DNA of 43,435 nucleotides from a virus. Position 1 is the stretch's first letter; the number at the start of each line of letters is the position of its first letter. The stretch spans positions 1 to 43,435 of the IMG/VR virus record IMGVR_UViG_3300042467_001553; one strand, 5' to 3'. Under the pieces are notes generated by a model. The model worked only from the letters and a program-made list of their open reading frames with translations, ran no database searches and was not told the origin of the DNA. Positions 1 to 8,487 of this stretch are shown one piece after another. Position numbers and translations under genes: made by a program.

Positions 1-2
1 AA

Positions 3-848
3 AGACAAGAAAGTGAATGGGATGTTGAAAATGGTGACGACGAATCTGAAAGAACTGAAGCTCTATATGAATACTTAGAACAAAATGGTGATGTTGACAC
101 GGTTGAAGATGAAGAGGGAAATGAGAGTCCTGAAGACAAATATTACATATACCCAAGTGGAAGAGCAACCTATGGTTATGGAAAAAATTATGAATGGTTA
201 GGTGGTGATAATGGATTTAATCCAAATACCTATGATGTTTATGCAGAAGATGAAATTGATTCAGCGGCAAAACATGCGGTTGAAAGTTTGTTAGATGATA
301 TGGGAATGGATTCTTTTTCAGATTGGGTCTTTGATGATGCATTAGACAAACAAAGTTGGACAAGTTGGTTATATGACTTCTATGATGACTATATAAGACA
401 AGACCCTGGGGATTGGGACATTCCTTTAGAGTTATCACAACAACAAACGAGACAAATTAATCAACTCCAAATAACTTTAGATTCATTGAATCAAAAAATT
501 GAAAGAGAAGGTATAAGTAATGAAGAATATGAACAACTTAGAGAAAAAATTGATGGTTTAGAGGAAACAATAGAAGAAATTAAAGAAGATCCACAAGGTG
601 GTTATGATGAAAGTACTATTGAAAATGAAGTAAATGATAGAGTTAGAGAATGGGAAGACGACATAAAAGGTTTTATTAATCACTACGGTTATGATAAGAC
701 CTTCATAATGGATTTTATTGATACTGATAGTATTGTAAACACGGTAATTAGTTCAGATGGTTATGGATCTTTATTAAACTCATACGATGGAGACTATGAA
801 ACTTTTGATATAAATGGAACCGAGTATTATGTAATGAGGGTCTCTTAG
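3..848 (+). CDS. Acidic coiled-coil protein, 5' end outside window
   Basis: The reading frame is open from the left edge (first full codon at 3) to a TAA at 846-848, so the N-terminus is missing. A TTG or ATG near 288-300 could be mistaken for a start, but the frame stays open and coding-like upstream. The protein is very acidic, with Asp/Glu-rich stretches and many Tyr and Asn. A Gln/Glu-rich stretch (about codons 140-195 of the visible part) has heptad character and probably forms a coiled coil. I recognise no domain. A virion or internal structural role is possible but not shown. Confidence 0.7.
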   Translation, partial: RQESEWDVENGDDESERTEALYEYLEQNGDVDTVEDEEGNESPEDKYYIYPSGRATYGYGKNYEWLGGDNGFNPNTYDVYAEDEIDSAAKHAVESLLDDMGMDSFSDWVFDDALDKQSWTSWLYDFYDDYIRQDPGDWDIPLELSQQQTRQINQLQITLDSLNQKIEREGISNEEYEQLREKIDGLEETIEEIKEDPQGGYDESTIENEVNDRVREWEDDIKGFINHYGYDKTFIMDFIDTDSIVNTVISSDGYGSLLNSYDGDYETFDINGTEYYVMRVS

Positions 849-888
849 GACTTTATTTATTTATATTTTTCTTTTATGTTTTTATTCG

Positions 889-1653
889 ATGACAAGAAGA
901 AAAAAAATAGAGTTTTTAATGGAGACCGATTGGATGTTTGAAAAACCAATTGATCGAGAATACAAAGAATACAAACTACTTTCCTACTTTCAAAAAATGG
1001 GAGATAAACTCGACAAATTAGAGTTATATCCAGGTTTTATTGAACTTTCATTACACTTGATGAATGTCCAAGCACTTATGAGAGATCATAAAATAATTTA
1101 CACCGACAAAAAACTCACCAATATTGACGATGAGATAATGGTTAAAGATCTTAAGTTCAAAGAAATCCCAAAAATGTCCGAACAAGAATCACAAGAGTTT
1201 AAAAAAATCCTTATGTATTCTGCTCCAAGAATAATGGAATATTTTAACATAGCTAAATCAGTTTGGACAATAGTTTTTGATTCTTTAGATATGAAAATAA
1301 AAAGAAATAAAAAAAATATCTTACACCCGAAAGGTTTTTTTTATTTCATAGACCATGAAAAAAAACACTATGTTTGGGAATACACCATTAAACAAGAAAC
1401 AAGATATAATCCCCAACAAATGACAAAAGTTAAGTTGATTTATCAAGATCAAATTAACGAATTGACAATACCAAAAATTATAAATACATTTTCTACGTTT
1501 GAGAGTATTGATAAAAAAACCGGACCAATATTTTTAATGACATCAAAAGATATTTTTCCAATCAACGAAACTTTACTTCCGATGTTTAAAAGAAGAATTG
1601 CCGGAATCATTTCTCAAACAAAAAAATATGAACAAATAACAAAAGAAAAATAA
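889..1653 (+). CDS. Uncharacterised 254-aa protein
   Basis: A complete frame from the first ATG, 40 nt after the acidic gene, ending one base before the glutamine synthetase start. It is Lys-rich and basic, without signal peptide or membrane segment. The middle has alternating Tyr/Phe and charged residues as in a beta-rich fold, and the end is strongly basic. I recognise no family. The near-zero spacing to the next gene suggests co-transcription with glutamine synthetase. Confidence 0.7.
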   Translation: MTRRKKIEFLMETDWMFEKPIDREYKEYKLLSYFQKMGDKLDKLELYPGFIELSLHLMNVQALMRDHKIIYTDKKLTNIDDEIMVKDLKFKEIPKMSEQESQEFKKILMYSAPRIMEYFNIAKSVWTIVFDSLDMKIKRNKKNILHPKGFFYFIDHEKKHYVWEYTIKQETRYNPQQMTKVKLIYQDQINELTIPKIINTFSTFESIDKKTGPIFLMTSKDIFPINETLLPMFKRRIAGIISQTKKYEQITKEK

Positions 1654-1654
1654 A

Positions 1655-2773
1655 ATGAAAATTAAATTGGAGTATGTTTGGTTAGACGGATATAAACCAG
1701 AACCAAACTTAAGAAGTAAAGTTAAAATTGTTGAATACGAAAAAGTTAAAAATGCCTTTTTAGATGGAAAATTTCCAATATGGAACTTTGATGGATCATC
1801 AACAGGACAGGCAAACACTGAAAAATCAGATCTTTTATTAAAACCTGTAAGACACTATGTTCAAGACATGCAATCTACCGTTTATGTTTTATGTGAGGTA
1901 TTAAACCCAGATGGGACACCCCATGAATCGAATAAAAGATCAAAAATTGGTGAAGGTTATGAAGACCTTTGGTTTGGGTTTGAACAAGAGTATTTCATTC
2001 GTGAAGAAATCAATGGAAACATTTTAGGACACAAGAGAAATATTCTTAAAGGACAGGGCGAATATTACTGTGGAGTTGGACATAATGTGGTGGGTCGTCC
2101 ATTTGTTGACGAACATTTGAACATGTGTTTAAATTATGGAATTGATATTACAGGAACAAACGCTGAGGTTGCTTTAGGTCAATGGGAATATCAAGTGTTC
2201 TCACAAGGAAAACATAAAGGTGGTGATGATCTTTGGATGACTCGTTATTTCTTGTTTAAAACTTCAGAAAAATATGGATACCACATTGAACTACACCCAA
2301 AACCATTAACACACGGTGAATGGAATGGATCAGGTCTTCATACAAACTTTTCGACTGACATGATGAGACATGAAGGGAATGAAGAATATTTTATGGCACT
2401 ATTCAATGCATTTGAATCAAGACATGAAGATCACATCAAAGCATACGGATCACAAAATCATTTAAGACTTACTGGTGAATATGAAACTCAGGCGATTGAT
2501 AAGTTTAGTTGGGGTGTGTCTGATCGAGGAGCATCAATTAGGGTTCCAAAAGACACGGCCGAAAATTGGAAGGGTTATGTTGAAGACAGAAGACCAGGTT
2601 CAAATGCCGATCCATACAAAATCATTCGTGAGATTGTTAGATCGTTAGACACCACTCATCAAATTTATGAAATGAAAAATATGATGAATTCGTATATTGA
2701 CGCAAAAACATTGGAAGGAAAATACGGGACAAAATCTAATGATGAGTTATTAAAAGAATATAGAGAAGAATGA
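1655..2773 (+). CDS. Glutamine synthetase, type II-like
   Basis: Catalyses ATP-dependent formation of glutamine from glutamate and ammonia in the cytosol. The 372 residues match the short eukaryote-like (GSII) form rather than the roughly 470-residue bacterial GSI. Visible signatures are the N-terminal beta-grasp part with WNFDGSSTGQA, the metal/glutamate-binding GFEQEYF, the ATP-binding segment around GEWNGSGLHTNFST, NHLRLTGEYET, and the arginine-rich SDRGASIRVP and EDRRPGSNADPY near the C-terminus. No key motif appears lost, so the enzyme should be active. It overlaps the DUF3310 gene by 4 nt (ATGA). As a viral metabolic gene it probably serves nitrogen supply during infection (inference). 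Confidence 0.93.
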   Translation: MKIKLEYVWLDGYKPEPNLRSKVKIVEYEKVKNAFLDGKFPIWNFDGSSTGQANTEKSDLLLKPVRHYVQDMQSTVYVLCEVLNPDGTPHESNKRSKIGEGYEDLWFGFEQEYFIREEINGNILGHKRNILKGQGEYYCGVGHNVVGRPFVDEHLNMCLNYGIDITGTNAEVALGQWEYQVFSQGKHKGGDDLWMTRYFLFKTSEKYGYHIELHPKPLTHGEWNGSGLHTNFSTDMMRHEGNEEYFMALFNAFESRHEDHIKAYGSQNHLRLTGEYETQAIDKFSWGVSDRGASIRVPKDTAENWKGYVEDRRPGSNADPYKIIREIVRSLDTTHQIYEMKNMMNSYIDAKTLEGKYGTKSNDELLKEYREE

Positions 2774-3000
2774 TGGAACATGTAAATCACCCGAATCATT
2801 ATGGAGGAAAAAATAATGAATATGAGGCCATCAAAGTGATTGATGCTTGGGATCTAGGATTTAGTTTAGGAAACACAGTAAAATATATTAGTCGTGCAGG
2901 AAAAAAAGGAAAAGATAAAGAACTCGAGGACCTCAGAAAGGCCTTATGGTATCTCGAACACCACATCAAAACACTTGAAGAAAAAAACCGGAATAAATAA
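2770..3000 (+). CDS. DUF3310 family small phage protein
   Basis: The 76 residues carry the DUF3310 hallmarks: an N-terminal HPNHY motif followed by an acidic segment, then NTVKYISRAGKK and a C-terminal DLRKALWYLEHHI helix. The family is common in phages; its biochemical role is uncertain, although older annotations call it a nucleotide kinase. It starts inside the stop of glutamine synthetase (ATGATG; either Met is possible), which implies translational coupling. Confidence 0.88.
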   Translation: MMEHVNHPNHYGGKNNEYEAIKVIDAWDLGFSLGNTVKYISRAGKKGKDKELEDLRKALWYLEHHIKTLEEKNRNK

Positions 3001-3010
3001 AGAAATAAAT

Positions 3011-3289
3011 GTGTTGGATGCAATCACAACACCAAACGAATTGTTAAGGGAAACTCTTATAAATTTTTCGTGGGGATTTTTAGGGAATTCAATTGTAGTT
3101 TTTGTTTCAAAAGAACTGGACTTATTAGTATTACTCAACTATATTGTCTATTACATACTAATTTCGTATATTGTGAATAGAAAGAAATATGATACGATAC
3201 TTGGAAAGTTTATTGTGTTACCTGGTTCGGCGGCCGCAGGGGCTTTTACAGGATATAAAGTGGCTCAACTTTTAGTAAATATGGTATGA
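3011..3289 (+). CDS. Small predicted membrane protein
   Basis: The frame extends back to 2894, but that would overlap DUF3310 by more than 100 nt with low-complexity basic sequence, so a GTG at 3011, just after the DUF3310 stop, is a better start. The product has two hydrophobic segments: a long one (LLVLLNYIVYYILISYIV) and a C-terminal Gly/Ala-rich one (SAAAGAFTGYKVAQLL). This looks like a small integral membrane protein. Function unknown; the non-ATG start is the main uncertainty. Confidence 0.55.
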   Translation: MLDAITTPNELLRETLINFSWGFLGNSIVVFVSKELDLLVLLNYIVYYILISYIVNRKKYDTILGKFIVLPGSAAAGAFTGYKVAQLLVNMV

Positions 3290-3384
3290 AGTATTTCTAT
3301 AGAATGTTAGCAATTACACTAACCATTTTTTGGTTAAGTTTTACTTGGAAATTACTATGTAAATTAATAAAAATAATATTTTAA
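3286..3384 (+). CDS. 32-aa hydrophobic peptide
   Basis: A short frame that begins in the stop of the preceding membrane gene (ATGA) and ends 3 nt before the methyltransferase start. It encodes one hydrophobic helix rich in Leu, Ile, Phe and Trp with a basic tail. The coupling at both ends and single-TM character support a real small membrane peptide; homology cannot be judged by eye. Confidence 0.5.
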   Translation: MKYFYRMLAITLTIFWLSFTWKLLCKLIKIIF

Positions 3385-3387
3385 AAA

Positions 3388-4239
3388 ATGATTGAAACAA
3401 GAAAAATAATAAATGGTGATTGTGTTGAGGTGATGAAAACACTACCTGAGGGATCTGTCGATCTAATTGTAACATCACCTCCCTATGGCGTAGGTATTGA
3501 TTACGATGTTCACGAGGACGATATGGAGTTCAACGACTACGTTGAGTTTGCAAAATCATGGTTGAGTGAAGCTTATAGGTTATTAAAGGATGATGGAAGA
3601 ATTGCCCTTAACATTCCTTATGAAATAAACAGACAAAAAAAAGGTGGTCGTATTTTCTTTGTTTCAGAGATGTGGCAAATTATGAAAGAGATCGGTTATG
3701 GTTTTTTTGGTATTGTCGATTTAGAGGAACAATCACCACATAGAAGTAAGACCACAGCTTGGGGATCATGGATGAGTCCATCGTCCCCGTACATTTATAA
3801 CCCGAAAGAATGTGTAATATTGGCCTACAAAAACAAACATATCAAAAAAGTAAAAGGACAACCTGAGTGGACTGGTGAATTAACGGAAATTGAAAATGAG
3901 GATGGGAGTAAAAGAAACAAAATGGTTTATAGTGAGAATGATAAAAAAGAGTTTATGGAACTTGTCTTTGGTCAGTGGAATTATTTTGCTGACACTAAAT
4001 CTCTCACTAAAGCGACCTTCTCGATGGACATCCCAACCAAGGCGATCAAGATCTTGTCATACAAGAACGATGTAATTTTGGATCCATTTGCTGGTTCAGG
4101 GACTACATTGGTGGCGGCGGAAATATTAGATCGTAAATGGTTAGGAATTGAACTTTCACCAAATTATGTTGAAATTGCAAAATCAAGAGTTAAACCATTT
4201 ATTGAGGAAAAAACAAAAATAACGGTTCAAATATTTTAA
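3388..4239 (+). CDS. DNA amino-methyltransferase (beta class, TSPPY)
   Basis: S-adenosylmethionine-dependent methyltransferase acting on an exocyclic amino group of DNA (N4-cytosine or N6-adenine). The catalytic motif IV, TSPPY, lies at residues 29-33, and the SAM-binding motif I (DPFAGSGTT) near residue 235. This order (IV before I) defines the beta class. TSPPY is most often N4-cytosine but also occurs in N6-adenine enzymes of this class. The length (283 aa) is normal. No restriction partner is adjacent, so protection of phage DNA or regulation is likelier than a restriction system. Confidence 0.9.
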   Translation: MIETRKIINGDCVEVMKTLPEGSVDLIVTSPPYGVGIDYDVHEDDMEFNDYVEFAKSWLSEAYRLLKDDGRIALNIPYEINRQKKGGRIFFVSEMWQIMKEIGYGFFGIVDLEEQSPHRSKTTAWGSWMSPSSPYIYNPKECVILAYKNKHIKKVKGQPEWTGELTEIENEDGSKRNKMVYSENDKKEFMELVFGQWNYFADTKSLTKATFSMDIPTKAIKILSYKNDVILDPFAGSGTTLVAAEILDRKWLGIELSPNYVEIAKSRVKPFIEEKTKITVQIF

Positions 4240-4580
4240 AATATTTCTACTTGATCTCCATCGTTGATATTGTATTTTTTACAAGTTCCTCCAGGTAACT
4301 CCAAAACAAGATCACCATACCCATCGTATGTTTTACAATCTTTGGTTTTACATGGAGGACAATAATGTTGGATATTATTTATTTTTTCACCATCAATAAA
4401 AATAATGTCTAATGGAACGATACAATTTTTCATCCAAAAACCTTGAGGACCCTTTTCCATAAAAAATAACATACCATCAAAACTTGAATCGAATTTTTTA
4501 TTCATCATTCCTTTTTGTATATCTTTTGATGTTATAAGGGGAATGACATTAAAAAGGTTGTCTTTTATTTTTATTTCCAT
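4236..4580 (-). CDS. DUF192 family protein
   Basis: The only convincing minus-strand gene. It has the DUF192 signatures: a GMM motif after an N-terminal strand region, a MLFFMEK-like stretch, FWMKNCIVPLDIIFID in the middle, and a C-terminal VLELPGG segment. In most bacterial members the protein is exported, but I see no signal peptide here (114 aa). It converges with the methyltransferase with a 4-nt overlap and diverges from the Nudix gene across only 14 nt, so the two divergent starts share an AT-rich promoter region. Confidence 0.85.
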   Translation of the reverse strand: MEIKIKDNLFNVIPLITSKDIQKGMMNKKFDSSFDGMLFFMEKGPQGFWMKNCIVPLDIIFIDGEKINNIQHYCPPCKTKDCKTYDGYGDLVLELPGGTCKKYNINDGDQVEIF

Positions 4581-4594
4581 ATTTATAAATATAA

Positions 4595-5011
4595 ATGAAA
4601 AAGTTTAAAAAATATTCTGGCATAATTTTACAAAACGAAGATGAAATACTTCTTTGTAAAAGATCACCTGATAAATCAATGCCTAACGTTTGGTCAATAC
4701 CTTCAGGTAAAATTGAAAGTGGAGAAAATCCTGGTCAAGCGGCAATTAGAGAATTCTATGAAGAAACAAATATTGAATTAGATAATGAATTAGATTTTGT
4801 CGGTTTTATTGATAAGTTCAAACAAGATGGGACAAAAAAAGGACATATGTTTGTTTTTTACAAAAAAACTGAAAAGAAACGTATTCCTGATTTAACTAAA
4901 GCTCAAGACGGATTTGAACACACCGAATGTCAATACTTCAAAAAAGACGATTTACCAAAAGAAGAAGAAAATGAAGAATTGATGACTTTGATAAGAAAAA
5001 TTCTTAAGTAA
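4595..5011 (+). CDS. Nudix hydrolase
   Basis: Hydrolyses a nucleoside diphosphate linked to another moiety; the substrate cannot be told from sequence. The Nudix box is at residues 38-60: Gly38, Glu44, then REFYEE at 52-57, with Asn59 where the consensus has Gly. Upstream is the usual WSIPSG strand. The length of 138 aa is typical of a single-domain MutT-like enzyme. Possible roles are pool sanitation or removal of 5' caps or adducts on RNA. Confidence 0.9.
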   Translation: MKKFKKYSGIILQNEDEILLCKRSPDKSMPNVWSIPSGKIESGENPGQAAIREFYEETNIELDNELDFVGFIDKFKQDGTKKGHMFVFYKKTEKKRIPDLTKAQDGFEHTECQYFKKDDLPKEEENEELMTLIRKILK

Positions 5012-5043
5012 TTTGTTTTATAAAAGTATTTCTATTATATTTG
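5012..5043 (+). promoter_or_regulatory. Bacteroidota-type promoter
   Basis: TTTG at 5012-5015 and TATATTTG at 5036-5043 with a 20-nt spacer match the Bacteroidota -33/-7 consensus. It lies 19 nt before the ATG at 5062. Confidence 0.7.
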
Positions 5044-5061
5044 TAGAAATAACAAATCAAT

Positions 5062-5337
5062 ATGATCAAACCAACATTTCAACACACAATAACAATCATG
5101 TCCGAAAAATTCGGAAATATACTTACTGAGTCCTTTATGGATCCAATTCAGTTTAAGATTTTTTTAAAGATGGTTGATGGTGCTTTGAATCTGAAAGAAG
5201 ATTTGTCGTATTTTGATGGAAACACATTTTTGGTTCATATACCACATAAGATCTTAAAAGAGTCATTGGTAATCACAAATGTAAAAGAAGTGTCCTTAGT
5301 TGAACAAGTTAGAAACAAAATTGAAACCTTAGTATAA
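5062..5337 (+). CDS. Uncharacterised 91-aa protein
   Basis: A complete frame placed directly behind a good promoter. It is soluble, of mixed charge, and ends one base before the lipoprotein start, so the two are probably one transcript. No domain recognised. Confidence 0.65.
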   Translation: MIKPTFQHTITIMSEKFGNILTESFMDPIQFKIFLKMVDGALNLKEDLSYFDGNTFLVHIPHKILKESLVITNVKEVSLVEQVRNKIETLV

Positions 5338-5338
5338 T

Positions 5339-5773
5339 ATGAAATATTTCTCATTACTTATTGTCCTTTTTTTATTGATAACTTCTTGTGTCAAAGAAGA
5401 TATCAAACCACAACAACCTTTGGGGCCACAACCAATAATCACAGATACAACTTTTGTTGATAGCACCGTGACATTGAAAAACTCAACGTGGGTTATTTTT
5501 AAAGTATTGAATACTAGTTTCAATCAAGAAGTTCGATCTGACACACTTGTTTTTCTAACAAATAATACTTATAGTTTTAACGGATTTCAGTCAACCTATA
5601 GTTTATATCCAAGTAATGTAGGATTTACTTTGACTTTAAATAACACACCATGGGGACATATAAGTGGAACTGTGTATGAATATAATTTAACTCAAGGTTT
5701 AATTGAAAATTGCCAATTTAAAAATTATTTTACAAATCAAAATAGTGTGAAAATTTGGATGGTAAAACAATAG
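5339..5773 (+). CDS. Predicted lipoprotein
   Basis: A 16-residue hydrophobic signal ends in the lipobox ITSC, with the lipidated Cys at residue 17. The residues after the Cys (VKED) are charged, resembling the acidic signal that sends lipoproteins to the cell surface in Bacteroidota. The rest is a roughly 125-residue beta-rich domain with many Thr, Asn and Phe, lipocalin- or Ig-like in look but not assignable. A phage-encoded lipoprotein suggests modification of the infected cell surface, for example superinfection exclusion (inference). Confidence 0.8.
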   Translation: MKYFSLLIVLFLLITSCVKEDIKPQQPLGPQPIITDTTFVDSTVTLKNSTWVIFKVLNTSFNQEVRSDTLVFLTNNTYSFNGFQSTYSLYPSNVGFTLTLNNTPWGHISGTVYEYNLTQGLIENCQFKNYFTNQNSVKIWMVKQ

Positions 5774-5809
5774 TTTCCTTGTTCTAATAAAAAATAAGGT
5801 GGTGGAGAA

Positions 5810-5826
5810 TCGACATTCAATGTCGA
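5810..5826. repeat. Short perfect palindrome
   Basis: TCGACATT and AATGTCGA flank a single C, giving an 8-bp perfect inverted repeat between the lipoprotein gene and a terminator. It could be an operator or an RNA hairpin; its role is unknown. Confidence 0.4.
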
Positions 5827-5837
5827 CCTAAAATAAA

Positions 5838-5863
5838 AGGTGATGAAATTCACCTTTTTTTTT
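5838..5863 (+). terminator. Intrinsic terminator after lipoprotein gene
   Basis: The stem AGGTGA / TCACCT has a 6-nt loop and is followed by a run of T. It ends the 5062-5773 transcript before the gene at 5893. Confidence 0.75.
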
Positions 5864-5892
5864 GTTTTGATATATTTATTTAAAAAAATAAA

Positions 5893-6396
5893 ATGAGAAA
5901 CAAGTTTATTATTTCGGAAGACGAAAAAAGATCGATCTTATATCAACACAAATCAAAATTCGGTTGGTTAAATGAAGAAGAAACAACAAATCCGGCGTCA
6001 ATAAATACCACAACAACACCAACAGACGCATCAAAGGGTGGTGTAACGGTAGCTTCCGCTCCATCACAAGCGGAACAAAGGTGGGAAAAACTAAAAAAGG
6101 AGGGCAAAATGGATTTGGCATTACAAGCAAGAATCAATGATACTTGTCCTAATTTGGTCCTTCAGACTGTTTTAGAAAACTATCCTAAAGCAAGAACGGG
6201 ATCATATCCAAACTATAAATTGAAAGAGGATTCAACATTTGGACCAGGAACCGAAGCCGCGGCTAAAGCATGTAAACCTCATTTTGGAAAATCTCAGACC
6301 GCTTCGGCACAAGCCTCGGGTCAAGGAACTACAGTTGCAGGGCCAAAATTAGGTGAACCATTAACCGCAAATGATATTGCAACATTAACAAGTTAA
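5893..6396 (+). CDS. Protein with C-terminal peptidoglycan-binding-like segment
   Basis: The 167 residues begin with a short hydrophobic/charged motif (KFIISEDEKRSIL) similar to the starts of the next two genes. A Thr/Ser/Ala-rich linker follows (about 30-60). A segment near residues 110-132 (LKEDSTFGPGTEAAAKACK) recalls the FGPxTExAVKxFQ motif of peptidoglycan_binding_1 domains. The tail is low complexity. It could be a cell-wall-associated or virion protein; the domain call is tentative. Confidence 0.6.
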   Translation: MRNKFIISEDEKRSILYQHKSKFGWLNEEETTNPASINTTTTPTDASKGGVTVASAPSQAEQRWEKLKKEGKMDLALQARINDTCPNLVLQTVLENYPKARTGSYPNYKLKEDSTFGPGTEAAAKACKPHFGKSQTASAQASGQGTTVAGPKLGEPLTANDIATLTS

Positions 6397-6407
6397 AAAA
6401 TAAAATC

Positions 6408-7235
6408 ATGGGAAAAATACAGTTAACCGAAGGTCAATACGAAAGACTTAAAAAAAGATTAATAAATAATATGGTAGAGTCATATGACACAGGAAAGCTC
6501 ACTACTGCTCTTGTTCTGGGAGGTGTAGGTGGTGTTGCTTTACAACTGCTTCAGGGCAGTAGTGGATCTATGGATGGTGTAAAAAAAATTTTTGATTCTT
6601 GTAGTAAATCAGGTATGGGTAAATCAACTATGAATGATACTACTTTAGATAGTATAACCTCTGACCTTAGAGACATGCAAGGGGCTTATGGTTATAACAC
6701 AGATGAAGATTTATTAAAAAGTGCTTTGAGTCAAATTCAAACAATTCCTGATTTATGTGCCGTTGTTCAAAGGTATTCGGAAAATTATCCAGGTGATGAT
6801 TTATTCGATGATATAAATACACAAATTGACGATGATGATGAGTGGAACGAATACGTATATCTTCCTTTACTTAAAGCAAAAAGAAAAACCGAAAGTTTAA
6901 GTAAAGGGGCTATCAGTCAAGGGACTGAATTGGTAGCAAAATCTGCAAATAAAGCAACAAGTGATAAATTATGGTATAATTTTCCATGTGTCCCGAGTAA
7001 CTCAGGTGCTAAATCGGCTCAAATGTCTAATGGAAGCACAGTATATACAATTGGAACTGAAAAATACTATAACAATGGAAGAATGAAAAAAAGTGATGGA
7101 ACAATGGTGAATTATTATTGTGATACAAATAATAAAATTGTTGTGGGTAATAAACCAACCGGAGGTAAATCAACATCACAAAAAACATATAGTAAACCTA
7201 AAACAACATCTAAAGCCTCAGATTATTTAGACTAA
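6408..7235 (+). CDS. Uncharacterised protein with KIxLTExQ N-terminus
   Basis: A 275-aa protein starting with KIQLTEGQYERLKKRL, a motif shared with the proteins at 7240 and 24452. The middle is rich in Asp and Ser with a Gly-rich hydrophobic patch near residues 28-45. The end is rich in Lys, Thr and Ser. No enzyme motif is visible. It lies 11 nt after the previous gene and 4 nt before the next, so it belongs to the same operon. Confidence 0.65.
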   Translation: MGKIQLTEGQYERLKKRLINNMVESYDTGKLTTALVLGGVGGVALQLLQGSSGSMDGVKKIFDSCSKSGMGKSTMNDTTLDSITSDLRDMQGAYGYNTDEDLLKSALSQIQTIPDLCAVVQRYSENYPGDDLFDDINTQIDDDDEWNEYVYLPLLKAKRKTESLSKGAISQGTELVAKSANKATSDKLWYNFPCVPSNSGAKSAQMSNGSTVYTIGTEKYYNNGRMKKSDGTMVNYYCDTNNKIVVGNKPTGGKSTSQKTYSKPKTTSKASDYLD

Positions 7236-7239
7236 TATT

Positions 7240-8487
7240 TTGAAAATAATTTTAACAGAACAACAATTACAAATTTTAACCGAAGCGTTAGGAGTTCCTG
7301 ATGAAATCTTGGATGCCTCAGAAAAACTTTATCAGGTAATTTTAGAAAATTTGAAAACAATACAAGATAAAGAAGACGAGTATAATTTTTCTGGCTCTTT
7401 AAATGTTGAAATTGGGAAAAAAAAGAAAATCAAAATTAAACACTATAATTTAACAATTACAGTTGAAGAGATAGACGATTATAAAGAAAAACCTGACATT
7501 TCTTCTATGGGAGTCCAATCAGGGTTTATGTTTGATAGAAATGTTTTACTTCAAAGAAATCAAATAAAAGAAGATTTAGATCTTTTCATAACCTTTGTTG
7601 TAAATCCAAATTGGGAACCACATGAGTTGGTTGAAAAGATGGTTGAAGATCAAAATTACCAAACAGCATCTTTAGCTCACGAATTAAAACATCAATATGA
7701 TAAACAAGCAAAAGAATTATCATTAGTTGGAAAAAGTGCAGACTATCAAGCAATCCAACAAACAAGCACATTTGGTATTCCAGCAATCGACCGTAAATTT
7801 TTTAGATATGCTTATTTCATTTCAATGTCCGAAAACTTAGTTAGACCAGTTGAAGTTGCATCACAAATGAGATCGGCAAACGTATCAAAATCAAAATTTA
7901 GAGATTTTATTGAAAATGAAAGAGTTTATAAAGAATTACTCGAAATAAAAAACTATACTTTTGATAAATTCATCGAAGAGTTGCACGAACAAATGTTCAG
8001 AGTAGATGCATTACTTGATCATATTGGTACAGATTATTCAAATATGACTGATGATGAAAAAATTAAAGAAGCATTAGAGTTAGTGTATATGGATAGTGTA
8101 AATAAAAGAATGGATATTTTCGTAAATATGACAAGTGAAAGTTTTGATGAATTAATTGAGATGTCAAAATTATTTGGAAATGTTCCTTCAATGTTGCAAT
8201 CAAAGGTTAAGGGACTCGAAGAAACAAATAAGGTTAGACAAAAATTTTTGAATCAAGCAGTAAAATATCAAAAAAATCCTATAAAATTTTTTGAAGATGA
8301 GATAGAAAACTTCAACTTTGTTGCAACAAAATACTTAAAAAAAATTGGAAAACTTTATGCGATGGCCAAGGATGACGAAAATATGAATGAATCTATACAA
8401 AATTGGGACTTACATCAAAAATTAATGGAAAAAAAATATGGTAAAAGAAAAATTTCAACAACTTACAAATACAAAAATTTTAAATAA
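7240..8487 (+). CDS. Zincin-like metallopeptidase with KIILTEQQ N-terminus
   Basis: The start is TTG (7240), chosen because it gives MKIILTEQQLQILTE, matching neighbouring N-termini; no ATG fits. The motif HELKH at residues 147-151 (context LAHELKHQYD) is the HExxH zinc-binding signature of metallopeptidases. A third ligand cannot be fixed by eye. The rest (415 aa) is largely helical and Lys/Glu-rich. It may process virion or host proteins. Its 3' end overlaps the RlpA-like gene by 50 nt. Confidence 0.68.
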   Translation: MKIILTEQQLQILTEALGVPDEILDASEKLYQVILENLKTIQDKEDEYNFSGSLNVEIGKKKKIKIKHYNLTITVEEIDDYKEKPDISSMGVQSGFMFDRNVLLQRNQIKEDLDLFITFVVNPNWEPHELVEKMVEDQNYQTASLAHELKHQYDKQAKELSLVGKSADYQAIQQTSTFGIPAIDRKFFRYAYFISMSENLVRPVEVASQMRSANVSKSKFRDFIENERVYKELLEIKNYTFDKFIEELHEQMFRVDALLDHIGTDYSNMTDDEKIKEALELVYMDSVNKRMDIFVNMTSESFDELIEMSKLFGNVPSMLQSKVKGLEETNKVRQKFLNQAVKYQKNPIKFFEDEIENFNFVATKYLKKIGKLYAMAKDDENMNESIQNWDLHQKLMEKKYGKRKISTTYKYKNFK

